From Deltaproteobacteria bacterium (GTDB lineage: Bacteria > Desulfobacterota > DSM-4660 > Desulfatiglandales > Desulfatiglandaceae): 40,156 nt of DNA. The notes beneath the pieces are model-generated. The model worked only from the letters and a program-made list of their open reading frames with translations, was not told the origin of the DNA and did not search any database. The position numbers and the translations under genes are program-made. Positions 1 through 8,263 of the stretch are shown one piece after another. The stretch is from assembly GCA_003646815.1 (NCBI GenBank), contig QMLQ01000002.1:1-40156 (forward strand), given 5' to 3'. Positions within the stretch are counted from its first letter, which is position 1; every line of letters starts with the position of its first letter.

Positions 1-78
1 ATGGTGGCCATCGTGCTTGCGGATCACCTGTTGCGGTGGAGGGCCGTTGCCGGTCAGGAATCCCGGGGGACCGGATAA
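1..78 (+). CDS. aroC: chorismate synthase, C-terminal tail (partial)
   Basis: The window opens inside a reading frame that encodes 25 residues, beginning MVAIVLADHLLRWRAVAG, and stops at TAA 76-78. This is the usual C-terminal end of chorismate synthase (the MVAIVLxDHLLR signature). The enzyme makes chorismate from EPSP, the last step of the shikimate pathway. The stop codon directly abuts the ATG of aroD, so the gene heads the aroC-aroD-aroE-aroA run. The first codon shown is an internal Met and not the start. Only this tail is visible; the identification rests on the short motif and the operon context. Confidence 0.85.
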   Translation: MVAIVLADHLLRWRAVAGQESRGTG

Positions 79-771
79 ATGGTGCGGGATGTACAGATCG
101 CCGTTCCCGTATGGGGAAGGAATACCGGAGAGGTCCTGGACAAGATGCGGCGCTCTGCCGCCCTCGCCCAGCTGCTGGAGGTCCGGCTTGACCGCACAGA
201 GGAATTTGATCTCCTCGAGATTGTAACAAATGCGCCGAAACCTATCATTGTCACCTACCGCTCCAAAAAAGAAGGGGGGAACGGCAGGGCCCATTATGCT
301 ACGCGAATACGGCTCTTGAAAGAGGCCGTTGAGAGGGGTGCGAATTTTATTGACGTGGAATTCAGCATTCCCCTGATCTGCCGGGAGCCTCTTTTCAGAA
401 ACAGGAAGAATACGCGGATAATCGTGTCACGGCATATCCTCAATAGGACTCCTTCCCCAAAGGTCCTCACCAATCTCCTCGGAAAAATGGCGGCCACCGG
501 GGCCGATATTGTGAAGATTGTAACCCGGGCCAGGGACATTGAAGATAACCGGACGATTCTCGATTTGTTCCCCCTGGCACGTCGGCTCGGAATTCCCCTC
601 ATCGCATTCTGCCTGGGCTCTCAGGGACGTATCAGCCGCATCCTTTCGCCCCTGCTGGGTGGATTTCTCACCTTTGCTTCTCTGGAGGAAGGGGAAGAAT
701 CCGCAGAAGGACAGCTTCCTGTTCGTGAAGTATGGGAAATACTGAACAGGCTCACCGGCCATGAAAATTGA
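79..771 (+). CDS. aroD: 3-dehydroquinate dehydratase, type I
   Basis: Converts 3-dehydroquinate to 3-dehydroshikimate in the cytosolic shikimate pathway. The 230-aa length fits the class I (Schiff-base) family. Visible active-site features are LEVRLD with Glu34 and Arg36, TYRSKKEGG around 59-67, Glu94 in DVEF, His119 in SRH and the Schiff-base lysine Lys146 in IVKIV. A C-terminal GRISR segment and a Ser/Gln pair (ASLEEGEESAEGQ) complete the substrate site. The start ATG follows the aroC stop with no gap, so translation is probably coupled. The end overlaps aroE by 11 nt. Confidence 0.95.
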   Translation: MVRDVQIAVPVWGRNTGEVLDKMRRSAALAQLLEVRLDRTEEFDLLEIVTNAPKPIIVTYRSKKEGGNGRAHYATRIRLLKEAVERGANFIDVEFSIPLICREPLFRNRKNTRIIVSRHILNRTPSPKVLTNLLGKMAATGADIVKIVTRARDIEDNRTILDLFPLARRLGIPLIAFCLGSQGRISRILSPLLGGFLTFASLEEGEESAEGQLPVREVWEILNRLTGHEN

Positions 772-1570
772 TGAAGATACCGATCTGTATGGGGTGGTAG
801 GAATACCCCTCCGCCATTCTCTGAGTCCCGTGATGCACACTGCCGCATTTGAGGCGTACGGGCTGAATGCCGTTTACCGCGCCTTTGAGTCCACGAACCT
901 TGCAAACACTGTCAAGGGGGCCCGGGCCATGGGCATAAGAGGGCTGAGCGTCACCATTCCCTATAAATCGGACATCATTCCCCTCCTCGACCGCGTTGAC
1001 CCCATTGCAGAAAAGATCGGCGCGGTCAATACGGTGGTAAACCGTGACGGTTCGCTTGTTGGATATAATACTGATGCTGCGGGGGCCATTGATGCCCTTC
1101 GGGAGGTTGTTGATCCAAGGAAAAAGAATACCGTGATCCTGGGATCGGGTGGGGCGGCAAAGGCCATCGCATACGGACTGAAAGAACAGGGCGGCAAGGT
1201 CACCATCGCGGCCCGGTCAAAAAAAGCAGGGGAAGATCTTGCCCTGCGCCTGAACAGCGCATATATCACCATCGGGGAAATCAGGGGAATGCGCATGGAC
1301 ATTCTCATCAACGCGACGCCCGTGGGCATGTACCCCCAAGAGGAACAATTACCGGTTGACCTTTCTGCCATTCGCGTGGAAACGGTCATGGACATCGTAT
1401 ATAACCCGCTTGAAACCCCGCTCCTGAAAAAGGCTGCAGCCCTTGGATGCCGAACCATCTCCGGCGTACGCATGCTTATTTTCCAGGGTGCTGAACAATT
1501 TCGCCTCTGGACCGGTCTGGAAGCCCCCGTGGAGGCGATGGAAACCGCGGTCATGAAGGTTTTGACATGA
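761..1570 (+). CDS. aroE: shikimate dehydrogenase
   Basis: NADPH-dependent reduction of 3-dehydroshikimate to shikimate. The 269-aa protein has the N-terminal shikimate site (IPLRHSLSP, two serines), the catalytic lysine in SVTIPYKSD, GAVNTVV, then GYNTDAAG with the catalytic aspartate. The nucleotide-binding loop GSGGAAKA lies near residue 128, followed by NATPVGMYP and the C-terminal FQGAEQF. The start overlaps the end of aroD by 11 nt and the stop overlaps aroA in an ATGA, consistent with one polycistronic unit. All expected residues are present and nothing is truncated. Confidence 0.96.
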   Translation: MKIDEDTDLYGVVGIPLRHSLSPVMHTAAFEAYGLNAVYRAFESTNLANTVKGARAMGIRGLSVTIPYKSDIIPLLDRVDPIAEKIGAVNTVVNRDGSLVGYNTDAAGAIDALREVVDPRKKNTVILGSGGAAKAIAYGLKEQGGKVTIAARSKKAGEDLALRLNSAYITIGEIRGMRMDILINATPVGMYPQEEQLPVDLSAIRVETVMDIVYNPLETPLLKKAAALGCRTISGVRMLIFQGAEQFRLWTGLEAPVEAMETAVMKVLT

Positions 1571-2808
1571 ATGGTTCCGTCCCCATTCCAGGATCCAAAT
1601 CCCTATCCCACCGCGCCATGATAGCCGCTGCCCTGGCTGATGGGGAAAGTCTCCTCAAAGGCGTTCTCTTTTGCGGAGACACCGATTACACGAGAAAAGC
1701 ACTGGAGATGCTTGGGGCGGTTATGGCTCCCAGGGGTGAAGACCTCCTGGTGCAGGGAACCGGCGGACGCCTGAAGAGAGCCGCTTCCGGAATCAATGTG
1801 TTCATGGGAAACGCCGGCACCACCTTGCGCTTCCTCCTCTCTGTGGTGAGCCTGAGCCGCGGAGAGTTCGTACTGGACGGCTCCCCCCGGATGCGGCAGC
1901 GGCCCGTGGGCATCCTTGCTCATGCGCTGAATGCGCTGGGAGCCCGTGTCCGGTTCCCCGGAAAAACGGGTTTTCCACCGGTGCTGGTGGAGGCCCGGGG
2001 GCTTTCAGGCGGGTCGGTGGAGATTCCCGGCGAGGAGAGCAGCCAGCACCTTTCATCTCTTCTTCTCGCAGCTCCTTATGCCCGGGAAGATACGGAAGTC
2101 CGGGTCACGGGGCAGCTTTTATCCCGCCCCTACGTGGATATGACCGTAAAGGTCATGGAGGCGTTCGGTGCCGGGGTGTCCCGGCAGGGGTATGAATTAT
2201 TCCGCGTGAAGTCCGGGGAGCATTATCAGCCTCGAACCTTTACCATCGAAGCGGATGTATCAGCCGCGGGCTATTTCTGGGCCGGGGCCGCGGTATCCGG
2301 AGGAAGCGTCACCACGGTAAATGTCGACCCCTTTGCCACCTCCCAGGGAGACATCGGGTTCCTGGATATCCTGGAGGAAATGGGCTGCCGCGTGAAGAGG
2401 GAGCCCGGTAAAGTCACCGTACAGGGCGGGACACTGAATGGGGTTGAGGTTGACATGGGAACAATGCCGGACACGGTTCCCACCCTGGCGGCCGTGGCCC
2501 TTTTCGCCACGGGTAAAACAGTTATCAGAAACGTGGCCCATATCCGTCTCAAAGAGAGTGACCGAATCGGGGCAGTGGCGGCAGAGTGGAAACGGCTGGG
2601 CGCCCGGGTCGAGGAACTGCCGGACGGCCTGGTTGTTGAGGGGGGCCTACCGCTCAAAGGAGCTTCCGTGGACCCGCACCATGACCACCGTATTGCCATG
2701 AGCCTGGCGGTGATAGGGCTCAGGGTACCAGGCCTCGTCATCACCGACAAGACATGTGTGAATAAGTCCTTTCCCACCTTCTGGGACCTCTGGGACGCCT
2801 TGCGCTAG
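1567..2808 (+). CDS. aroA: 3-phosphoshikimate 1-carboxyvinyltransferase (EPSP synthase)
   Basis: Transfers enolpyruvyl from PEP to shikimate-3-phosphate. The protein has PGSKSLSHRA at the N-terminus, MGNAGTTLRFL, GSPRMRQRPV, SSQHLSSLLL, LKESDRI and DPHHDHRIAMS, all family signatures. At 413 aa it is slightly shorter than most relatives (about 430), because it starts roughly ten residues before PGSKS; no in-frame ATG, GTG or TTG was seen just upstream. The ATG overlaps the aroE stop by 4 nt (ATGA). This is the last gene of the aro run visible here; a long inverted repeat begins at its stop codon. Confidence 0.95.
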   Translation: MNGSVPIPGSKSLSHRAMIAAALADGESLLKGVLFCGDTDYTRKALEMLGAVMAPRGEDLLVQGTGGRLKRAASGINVFMGNAGTTLRFLLSVVSLSRGEFVLDGSPRMRQRPVGILAHALNALGARVRFPGKTGFPPVLVEARGLSGGSVEIPGEESSQHLSSLLLAAPYAREDTEVRVTGQLLSRPYVDMTVKVMEAFGAGVSRQGYELFRVKSGEHYQPRTFTIEADVSAAGYFWAGAAVSGGSVTTVNVDPFATSQGDIGFLDILEEMGCRVKREPGKVTVQGGTLNGVEVDMGTMPDTVPTLAAVALFATGKTVIRNVAHIRLKESDRIGAVAAEWKRLGARVEELPDGLVVEGGLPLKGASVDPHHDHRIAMSLAVIGLRVPGLVITDKTCVNKSFPTFWDLWDALR

Positions 2809-2880
2809 CCCGCTTTTCTCACGGACCTTCGCAGCGAGGCTATCCGCCGCAACAGTAAATTGCCCGTGAGAAATGCGGGC
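2808..2880. repeat. 17-bp imperfect inverted repeat with 39-nt loop after aroA
   Basis: The arms 2808-2824 (GCCCGCTTTTCTCACGG) and 2864-2880 are reverse complements with one mismatch. The spacer is 39 nt. No T-run follows on the plus strand, so it is not a canonical intrinsic terminator. It could be a large terminating or processing hairpin for the aro operon, or a small repeat element. Confidence 0.6.
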
Positions 2881-3084
2881 CAAAACCGATTCTCTCCGGT
2901 TATGATATAAGCACTCTCGAGCAAAAAATGCAATCTCGGGTGCAGGGAAAGCGGAGCTCCCAGCTCTTCCATTGAGGACCGATCATCTTCTTTTTCCGAG
3001 GATTTCCTTGACTTATGAGATAGAAGTGGGATATAGAAGACACGTCAGCAGCAGAAGATTTATTAAGAAGGGGAAAAGAAGACA

Positions 3085-3303
3085 TTGAGCAGAGACGACC
3101 TGATCCAATTGGAAGGAAAAATAACAAGGGTTCTTGGGGGCGGCATTATGGAAATCGAGTGCGATAATAACGTGATCGTCCGAGGGCGCCTTTCCGGCCG
3201 TATGAAAAAATACCGCATTAAAGTTATGGTTGGAGACCGAGTCCAGGTAAGCGTTTCCCCGTATGATCCCACCCACGGCCTCATCACCTACCGTATGAAA
3301 TAA
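3085..3303 (+). CDS. infA: translation initiation factor IF-1
   Basis: A 72-aa protein of the IF-1 length and fold: an OB-fold sequence with EGKITRVLGGGIMEIE, SGRMKKYRIKVMVGDRV, SPYDPTHGLITYR. IF-1 binds the ribosomal A site during initiation. The start is TTG at 3085; a TAA in the same frame at 3064-3066 excludes any longer start, and the purine-rich stretch AAGAAGGGGAAAAGAAG precedes it. The gene stands alone rather than in a ribosomal-protein cluster, and it converges on dsbD with a 16-nt gap. Several core positions (RLSG, KVMV) differ from the common sequence, so it may be a second copy, but that cannot be judged from this window. Confidence 0.9.
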   Translation: MSRDDLIQLEGKITRVLGGGIMEIECDNNVIVRGRLSGRMKKYRIKVMVGDRVQVSVSPYDPTHGLITYRMK

Positions 3304-3319
3304 CCAGGCGCCCCAGTTC

Positions 3320-5116
3320 CTAACGCAACACCTCCCTCATCCGGGTAATCATCCCATCCTTCCCGATAAGCTCTTCCACCCGAAGGCTCTTTTTTTCGAT
3401 GCCTTTCCGGTCAATGAAAATAAGCGTGGGGACACCGCGTATTCCATACATCGCCAGGATCTTGTCCTGTGCCGGGTGACGCCTCGTGAGATCAACCCTG
3501 AGGGTTACAAATTCCCTGCTCAGGGCGAGCACCTCTGGATCCGTAAAAACAGTCCTTTCCAGGGCCCTGCATGGACTGCACCACTCTGCTGAAAAATCAA
3601 GCAACACGGGCCGCCCCTGTTCTTTAGCCGCTTGCACACGGCTGATCTGGTAGGGAGTCCATTGGATCCCCTGTTTCTGCTTGGGGACTGCAAGGAAAAA
3701 GATAACGGCGGCCGTTAAAAGGACTACCCCGAGCCCCCGCTTCACAAACACAAAACCGGCCCAAGAGGCCTTGCTCTTTTCAAGCCACCCCAGATGCAAA
3801 CCTGCTCCTACCAGCACGACGCCCACCACAGATGCTTTCAGGACAGGAGAGGCAAACAAGGGCAGAATCATGTAGGCAGCCATTCCGATTAATATCCACC
3901 CAAAGCATGTGCGAATCCATACCATCCACCCGCCCGAAAGGGGGAGACGTTCCAGGTTGCTTGAAAACACGGCAAGCACCGCAAGAGGAAGCCCCAGGCC
4001 TATGCTCAGGACGAAGAAGTAAAGAATTCCCAGGGCCGGGTCTGCTTTTTGTCCCACAAACGTGAGCAGACCCAGGATAAAAGGCCCGAGACAGGGTGCC
4101 GCTACCACCCCGAGAGTCAATCCCATGAAGAATGTTCCGAAATAGCCCCCAAAAGTTCTTGCCGATACCTGCATGATGCCGGAAGGAACCCTGATTTCCC
4201 ACAGGCCGAAAAAACTTGTGGCAAGGCCCACAAGTATTGCCGCCACGATGAACAGCACAATGGGACTCTGGAGCACAGAACCCAGGAGTCCTCCGGAGAG
4301 GGCCGCAACAGCCCCCAGCGTGGCATTGGTAAACGCAAGGCCCATCATGTAGAGAAAACCGTGAAAGACGGGCCTGCCCGTCTTCTGTCCGCTGCGCCCA
4401 CCGAAATATGAGACGGTAATGGGAATCAGGGGATATACGCAAGGCGTAAGATTCAGTGCCATACCCCCAATAAAGATCCCCAGGAGTGTCAGGAAGAGTC
4501 CCGCTCCCGGGATAAAACCGGTCGGTGCCGTCCGTGCCTGCGCCTCTGATTCTGCCTGGGCAAAAAGGACCTGGTTTTTAGGAGTTGTCCGTGCCCCCTC
4601 AACAGCAACTGGTACCCGGAAAGAGAAGGGAATGGTTTCAGGGGGCAGGCAGGACGTATCAGAGCAGGCCTGATAGGAAAGGCTCCCTTCCAGGACCTTG
4701 TCCCCTGCAGGAGCCTGGCGGTCTACCTGGAGATTGGCGCGGACCAAAAATGTTCCACTATAGACATTTATTGTTTCCGTGCTGAAGGAAAATTCTTTTT
4801 TTTCCGGGGAGGGAAAACGTATGCCAGTAATCTTTACACCGGCAAGGGGTTTGACGTGCAAGGCCGTGGGGATCAGGCCCTCGCCGCCTTTTCCGGTTTC
4901 ATGAATATACCACTTGGGGGCGACATTCACCCGAAAAAGCAGGGGATATGATCCCCCCCTGGGATACCTGTCCTGGGAGTGAAGCACTGTTATCCCGGCA
5001 GTGCCCGCCCAGGCACCAGGAACAGACACTGCCACAATCACGATCCAGCAGAAAAGGAGTGGTACCAGGGCTCTCGTGGACCACTCTTTATGCGTGAAAA
5101 CGTATGGTTTTTTCAT
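3320..5116 (-). CDS. dsbD: thiol:disulfide interchange protein DsbD
   Basis: An inner-membrane electron carrier that moves reducing power from cytoplasmic thioredoxin to periplasmic acceptors. The 598-aa protein has an N-terminal hydrophobic export segment (about 16-38), a periplasmic alpha domain with Cys151 and Cys156, and about eight membrane helices holding Cys226 (NLTPCVYPL) and Cys342 (AAPCLGPF). A C-terminal thioredoxin domain carries the WCSPC motif (Cys513, Cys516) and a cis-proline at about 563. All three cysteine pairs are intact. The ATG is preceded by GAGAGGATCC. It is the last gene of a minus-strand group with a coiled-coil protein, an MCE lipoprotein and an HD protein. Confidence 0.93.
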   Translation of the reverse strand: MKKPYVFTHKEWSTRALVPLLFCWIVIVAVSVPGAWAGTAGITVLHSQDRYPRGGSYPLLFRVNVAPKWYIHETGKGGEGLIPTALHVKPLAGVKITGIRFPSPEKKEFSFSTETINVYSGTFLVRANLQVDRQAPAGDKVLEGSLSYQACSDTSCLPPETIPFSFRVPVAVEGARTTPKNQVLFAQAESEAQARTAPTGFIPGAGLFLTLLGIFIGGMALNLTPCVYPLIPITVSYFGGRSGQKTGRPVFHGFLYMMGLAFTNATLGAVAALSGGLLGSVLQSPIVLFIVAAILVGLATSFFGLWEIRVPSGIMQVSARTFGGYFGTFFMGLTLGVVAAPCLGPFILGLLTFVGQKADPALGILYFFVLSIGLGLPLAVLAVFSSNLERLPLSGGWMVWIRTCFGWILIGMAAYMILPLFASPVLKASVVGVVLVGAGLHLGWLEKSKASWAGFVFVKRGLGVVLLTAAVIFFLAVPKQKQGIQWTPYQISRVQAAKEQGRPVLLDFSAEWCSPCRALERTVFTDPEVLALSREFVTLRVDLTRRHPAQDKILAMYGIRGVPTLIFIDRKGIEKKSLRVEELIGKDGMITRMREVLR

Positions 5117-5140
5117 GGATCCTCTCTTGCAGGACCTTCA

Positions 5141-5341
5141 TCAAAGTGGTTTGCGGTAAGGGGGGTCTTCCTTGCTGCCTTCCAGCATGGCCCGCACGCG
5201 GTCGCGTTCAGCCCGTACCTTCCGCAGTTTCTCTTCCAGCACAGGCCTCTTGTCAGGAGGGCTTTTTCCCAGAGCTTCTTCCAGGTGCTCCACATCTTTT
5301 TCCAGGCGATACAAATCCTTCGCAATCATTCGGATAGACAT
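5141..5341 (-). CDS. small charged coiled-coil protein (66 aa)
   Basis: I do not recognise a family. The 66-aa sequence is rich in Glu, Lys and Arg with heptad-like leucines (LYRLEKDVEHLEEALG and VLEEKLRKVRAERDRV), so it is probably a soluble alpha-helical coiled coil. It has no signal peptide and no cysteine. It sits 24 nt upstream of dsbD and 87 nt downstream of the MCE lipoprotein on the same strand, so it is likely co-transcribed. The ribosome binding site (CGGAAA) is weak. The overlapping 70-aa frame is of low complexity and was not chosen. Confidence 0.6.
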   Translation of the reverse strand: MSIRMIAKDLYRLEKDVEHLEEALGKSPPDKRPVLEEKLRKVRAERDRVRAMLEGSKEDPPYRKPL

Positions 5342-5428
5342 GATAATTTCCGCGACATTACAGTCTGTTCTCTGTTCCCGGCGGACAAGCTCTTTTTTTA
5401 CTCTTCCGGTTCTCCTTCACAACCTTTT

Positions 5429-6109
5429 TCAGATCTTCTTGAGACCTTTCAATTTTTCTTCAACAGGGTCCATTTCCTTTTCCCGGCCGAATTTCTTCAA
5501 CCGTTCCCGCAGTTGGTCTATTTTTTTCTGCAGTTCCGGCAGGATCTCTTCCTCGAACTTTTTCCTGGTGGAAGCCCCCTTTTCCTTCAGTGCCTCCATG
5601 AGGTCATCCAGTTCCTTTTGAAGCCTCTTCACTTCGTCTGAATCAGGTATCTTACGGAGCGGTTCCACCATTCCTTCCAGGGTTCCTTCCAGGTCCTTGA
5701 GGCTGTCTTTCATGCCACCTATGAACTGGTCCAGGAGCGCCGCAGACCGGGACGAGCCCTCCACCGTGACTCCCTGTTCAAGCGGCTTTCCTCCTTTCGA
5801 GGGATTGACCACCTCAATCGCCTTTCTGGCTGCATCCTGTGGATCCGTCCCAATATAAAAACAGGCATCTTTTGTGGTTGCGTTGGTGAATTCCTTTGCG
5901 ATCACCACGTTAACCAGGTAAATCCCCTCCTTGGTATAGGTAATTCCAGTTACTTTGCCGATCTGGTTCTGTTCAAAAACCACAGGGTCTTCCGTTTTCA
6001 AACCATTTATTTCCTGAAAACGGATCGTGAAGGATAATCCCTTCTCATAACAACCCGCCACAAAAAGCACCCCCGCAATAACAAGAAGCAATAGTCTACG
6101 CAAGGTCAT
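5429..6109 (-). CDS. MCE/MlaD-domain lipoprotein
   Basis: A 226-aa protein starting at the ATG at 6109, which has a strong GGAGG six nucleotides upstream; a start 24 codons earlier has no such site and adds an unlikely leader. The N-terminus is a lipoprotein signal with lipobox FVAGC (Cys at about 20). Residues about 25-115 look like an MCE (MlaD) domain: INGLKTEDPVVFEQNQIGKV is typical of these lipid-transport subunits. The C-terminal half is a long charged coiled coil. MCE proteins usually work with MlaE and MlaF partners, which are not in this window. It overlaps the HD gene by 14 nt, so the two are co-expressed. The family call is good; the lipid-transport role is inferred. Confidence 0.7.
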   Translation of the reverse strand: MTLRRLLLLVIAGVLFVAGCYEKGLSFTIRFQEINGLKTEDPVVFEQNQIGKVTGITYTKEGIYLVNVVIAKEFTNATTKDACFYIGTDPQDAARKAIEVVNPSKGGKPLEQGVTVEGSSRSAALLDQFIGGMKDSLKDLEGTLEGMVEPLRKIPDSDEVKRLQKELDDLMEALKEKGASTRKKFEEEILPELQKKIDQLRERLKKFGREKEMDPVEEKLKGLKKI

Positions 6110-6689
6110 CGTGTCCTCCAATACATTGTGCAAGTTGAGGTGGATTCTCTTCCAGCCGAAGGGCCAATGCTTCCGGCGCAAAAGAAAGTTTCCGAAAAAG
6201 TGCCCTTTCCAGGGCCTTGCACTGATTGAAATTATCGGTTATCCGCTGTTCAAGCCCCCGTCCGTTTCCTCCATAGCGTTCCAGGATATAGGCAAGCCGT
6301 TGCTCCAAGCTTACAATGGAATGATGATTCACCCGCTTGTCAGCATAATAAACCACCTCTTTTTCCGAAAAACGGACATCGGCAATGCGGTTTTGCAATA
6401 CCACATGCTCGGCCACAATGGGGGCGATTTCTTCAAGACCGTTCTGGAGGCATATCCTCCTCCCTTCTTCTGCATGATCTTTTTTTGTAACCAGGCAGGA
6501 CGTCTTGGCGATGTCATGGAGGAGGGCTGCGGCAATCACGGTATCGAGGGAAATGGGTTCTCCGGCGGCCATAAGCTCACAGCCGATGAGGCGCGCGATT
6601 TTTGCAACCACGATGGAATGCTCCCTGATATTATCAAGCATTTCATATCGGTCCATGAGCTGGAAACAGGTTTTGATAGAGGGAACCAT
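6096..6689 (-). CDS. HD-domain phosphohydrolase
   Basis: A 197-aa protein with the metal-dependent HD fold: His24 (IREHS), the His58-Asp59 doublet (ALLHDIAK), and later histidines in KKDHAEEG and VAEHVV. It resembles the short uncharacterised HD proteins of about 190 aa that hydrolyse nucleotides or phosphate esters; the substrate is unknown. The start at 6689 (MVPSIKTCF) is chosen because the upstream 44 codons run through a tandem heptamer repeat and look non-coding. GGAAAAG lies just upstream. The gene overlaps the MCE lipoprotein and probably leads the operon that ends in dsbD. Confidence 0.8.
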   Translation of the reverse strand: MVPSIKTCFQLMDRYEMLDNIREHSIVVAKIARLIGCELMAAGEPISLDTVIAAALLHDIAKTSCLVTKKDHAEEGRRICLQNGLEEIAPIVAEHVVLQNRIADVRFSEKEVVYYADKRVNHHSIVSLEQRLAYILERYGGNGRGLEQRITDNFNQCKALERALFRKLSFAPEALALRLEENPPQLAQCIGGHDDLA

Positions 6690-6703
6690 TTTTTCTTTTC
6701 CGG

Positions 6704-6731
6704 AGTCATCAGTCGTAAGTCGTGAGTCGTC
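6704..6731. repeat. four tandem heptamers (AGTCRTN)
   Basis: AGTCATC, AGTCGTA, AGTCGTG and AGTCGTC follow each other without gaps at 6704-6731. They lie just upstream of the HD gene start at 6689, in its leader or promoter. A second, unrelated period-7 repeat lies at 13064-13091. Confidence 0.8.
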
Positions 6732-6895
6732 GGTCTTTTTGAAATTACCAACTCCTGCATAACCATGCAAGGGAAAACAATATGCAGTTCTCAGGTAACA
6801 GGCTGCACTTCCTGTTGACAAGAACAGGGGTTTTGTATAGCGTACCTAAAATGAACTATGTCTCCTGAAACCTGCTTCGGAAAAGGAGGAGCGCC

Positions 6896-8263
6896 ATTTC
6901 TGATTTTTCACAAAATATTCATCATATCACCACGTTCCATATCCTCAAACAGGACAGGAAATACCTGCGGTCGCAGTTGCGACTGCATTCCAAATGGAAG
7001 AAAACCGTCCTGATTGTACCGCTCCTGGCAAGCGAGTACACGGATCCGGAAAATGCGCCCGTGTTCAAAAATATCCTGAAGCAACTCAAAGCGGTTACGT
7101 ATCTTTCCACGATTATCTTTGGCCTTGACAGTGCCACGGAAGAGGAAGCCCACCACCTCAATGACCTTGTATCTTCATACGGAATCAGGAATTACCTCAT
7201 CCAGTGGAACAATGGGCCCGGGTTTACGGAGATCTACGAGAAGCTGAATGATGCAGGGTTCAATTTCAGTGAGCCGGGCAAGGGCAAAAACATGTTTCTC
7301 AGTTTTGGCATTGCCATTGCCCTCGGGGCCCAGTCCATCGGACTGATAGATGCGGACATCAGGTCCTTTAAACAAATCCAGTTGGATCGCCTCTTCTATC
7401 CAGTCGTTGCCCTGAATTATGACTTTGCGAAGGCCTATTACACCCGCATCAGGGAACGGCAGTTTTACGGTCGGGTAAAAAGACTGCTCCTGGACCCGCT
7501 CCTCCTCTCGCTCAAGAGAAAATTTGCCGATACCAAACAGGAAAAAATGCTGAACCTCATCGAGTTTCTGCTGGGGTTTAATTATCAGCTCTCCGGAGAA
7601 GTTGCTTTCCACGTGGACCTGTTGAAAAAAATGCGTTTCGCAACCAACTGGGGAGTGGAAATCTTTACCCTCATAGAGGTGTACAGGAAAGCCTCGTCCA
7701 CCGCCCAGGTAATGTTTTCTGATGAGCCCTTTGACCATAAACACCAAGAGGTTTCTGCTGAAGACCGCACCAAAGGCCTCAACCGCATGGGAATTGACAT
7801 TGTTACAACCCTTATGAACGCGCTCATCATTGAAGAGGGGCTTGAGATATCCGACACCTTCTTTCGGGACCTTTCAATCACGTACCAGGCGCTTGCTGAG
7901 GAACAGGTCAAAAAATACTCCGATGACGCCAGTTTCAGCAATCTCAAGTATGATCGGGACACCGAGGAATACCTGGTGAAAAATGTATTCAGGAATTCCA
8001 TTCTGGAAGCGGGGGAGGTCCTTACCGCACCCTACAGGATGACAGAGCGCTTTCTACGGTTTATTCATTCCCATGCTGAATTCAAGCCTTTTCTCGAGCG
8101 CGGTCTCTCTGACGCCGTCCTGGAAGTGGAGCGAAAGACACAGCAGACCATTTTTGAAATGCCCCAGACCGTGTCATGGGAGCGGGTGTCAAATAAGCTC
8201 CCCAGGATTTTCTTCGACCTCATTGAGGTGGTCGAAAATGAGAAGAGGCGTTTCGTCTTATGA
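6896..8263 (+). CDS. GT81-like glycosyltransferase (glucosyl-3-phosphoglycerate synthase type)
   Basis: A GT-A fold glycosyltransferase of the type that joins a nucleotide sugar to 3-phosphoglycerate. Downstream of the TTG at 6977 the motifs are GKGKN, the metal-binding DAD of GLIDADIRS, KAYYTR, GEVAFHVD, NWGVEIFTLIEVY and DHKHQ, a pattern shared with GpgS-like enzymes. I place the start at ATT 6896. The frame is open upstream of the TTG, a strong GGAGGA sits five nucleotides before the ATT, and the added residues (SDFSQNIHHITTFHIL) resemble the N-terminus I recall for this family (FFQNGVITTLHNL). That makes 455 aa; the TTG would give 428. It heads a three-gene operon and overlaps the phosphatase by 4 nt. 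Sugar specificity (glucose or mannose) cannot be read from sequence. Confidence 0.85.
   Translation: MSDFSQNIHHITTFHILKQDRKYLRSQLRLHSKWKKTVLIVPLLASEYTDPENAPVFKNILKQLKAVTYLSTIIFGLDSATEEEAHHLNDLVSSYGIRNYLIQWNNGPGFTEIYEKLNDAGFNFSEPGKGKNMFLSFGIAIALGAQSIGLIDADIRSFKQIQLDRLFYPVVALNYDFAKAYYTRIRERQFYGRVKRLLLDPLLLSLKRKFADTKQEKMLNLIEFLLGFNYQLSGEVAFHVDLLKKMRFATNWGVEIFTLIEVYRKASSTAQVMFSDEPFDHKHQEVSAEDRTKGLNRMGIDIVTTLMNALIIEEGLEISDTFFRDLSITYQALAEEQVKKYSDDASFSNLKYDRDTEEYLVKNVFRNSILEAGEVLTAPYRMTERFLRFIHSHAEFKPFLERGLSDAVLEVERKTQQTIFEMPQTVSWERVSNKLPRIFFDLIEVVENEKRRFVL

Noticed and set aside
6110-6181. A longer start for the MCE lipoprotein
   Set aside because: The strong GGAGG precedes the internal ATG at 6109, and only that start gives a proper lipoprotein signal.
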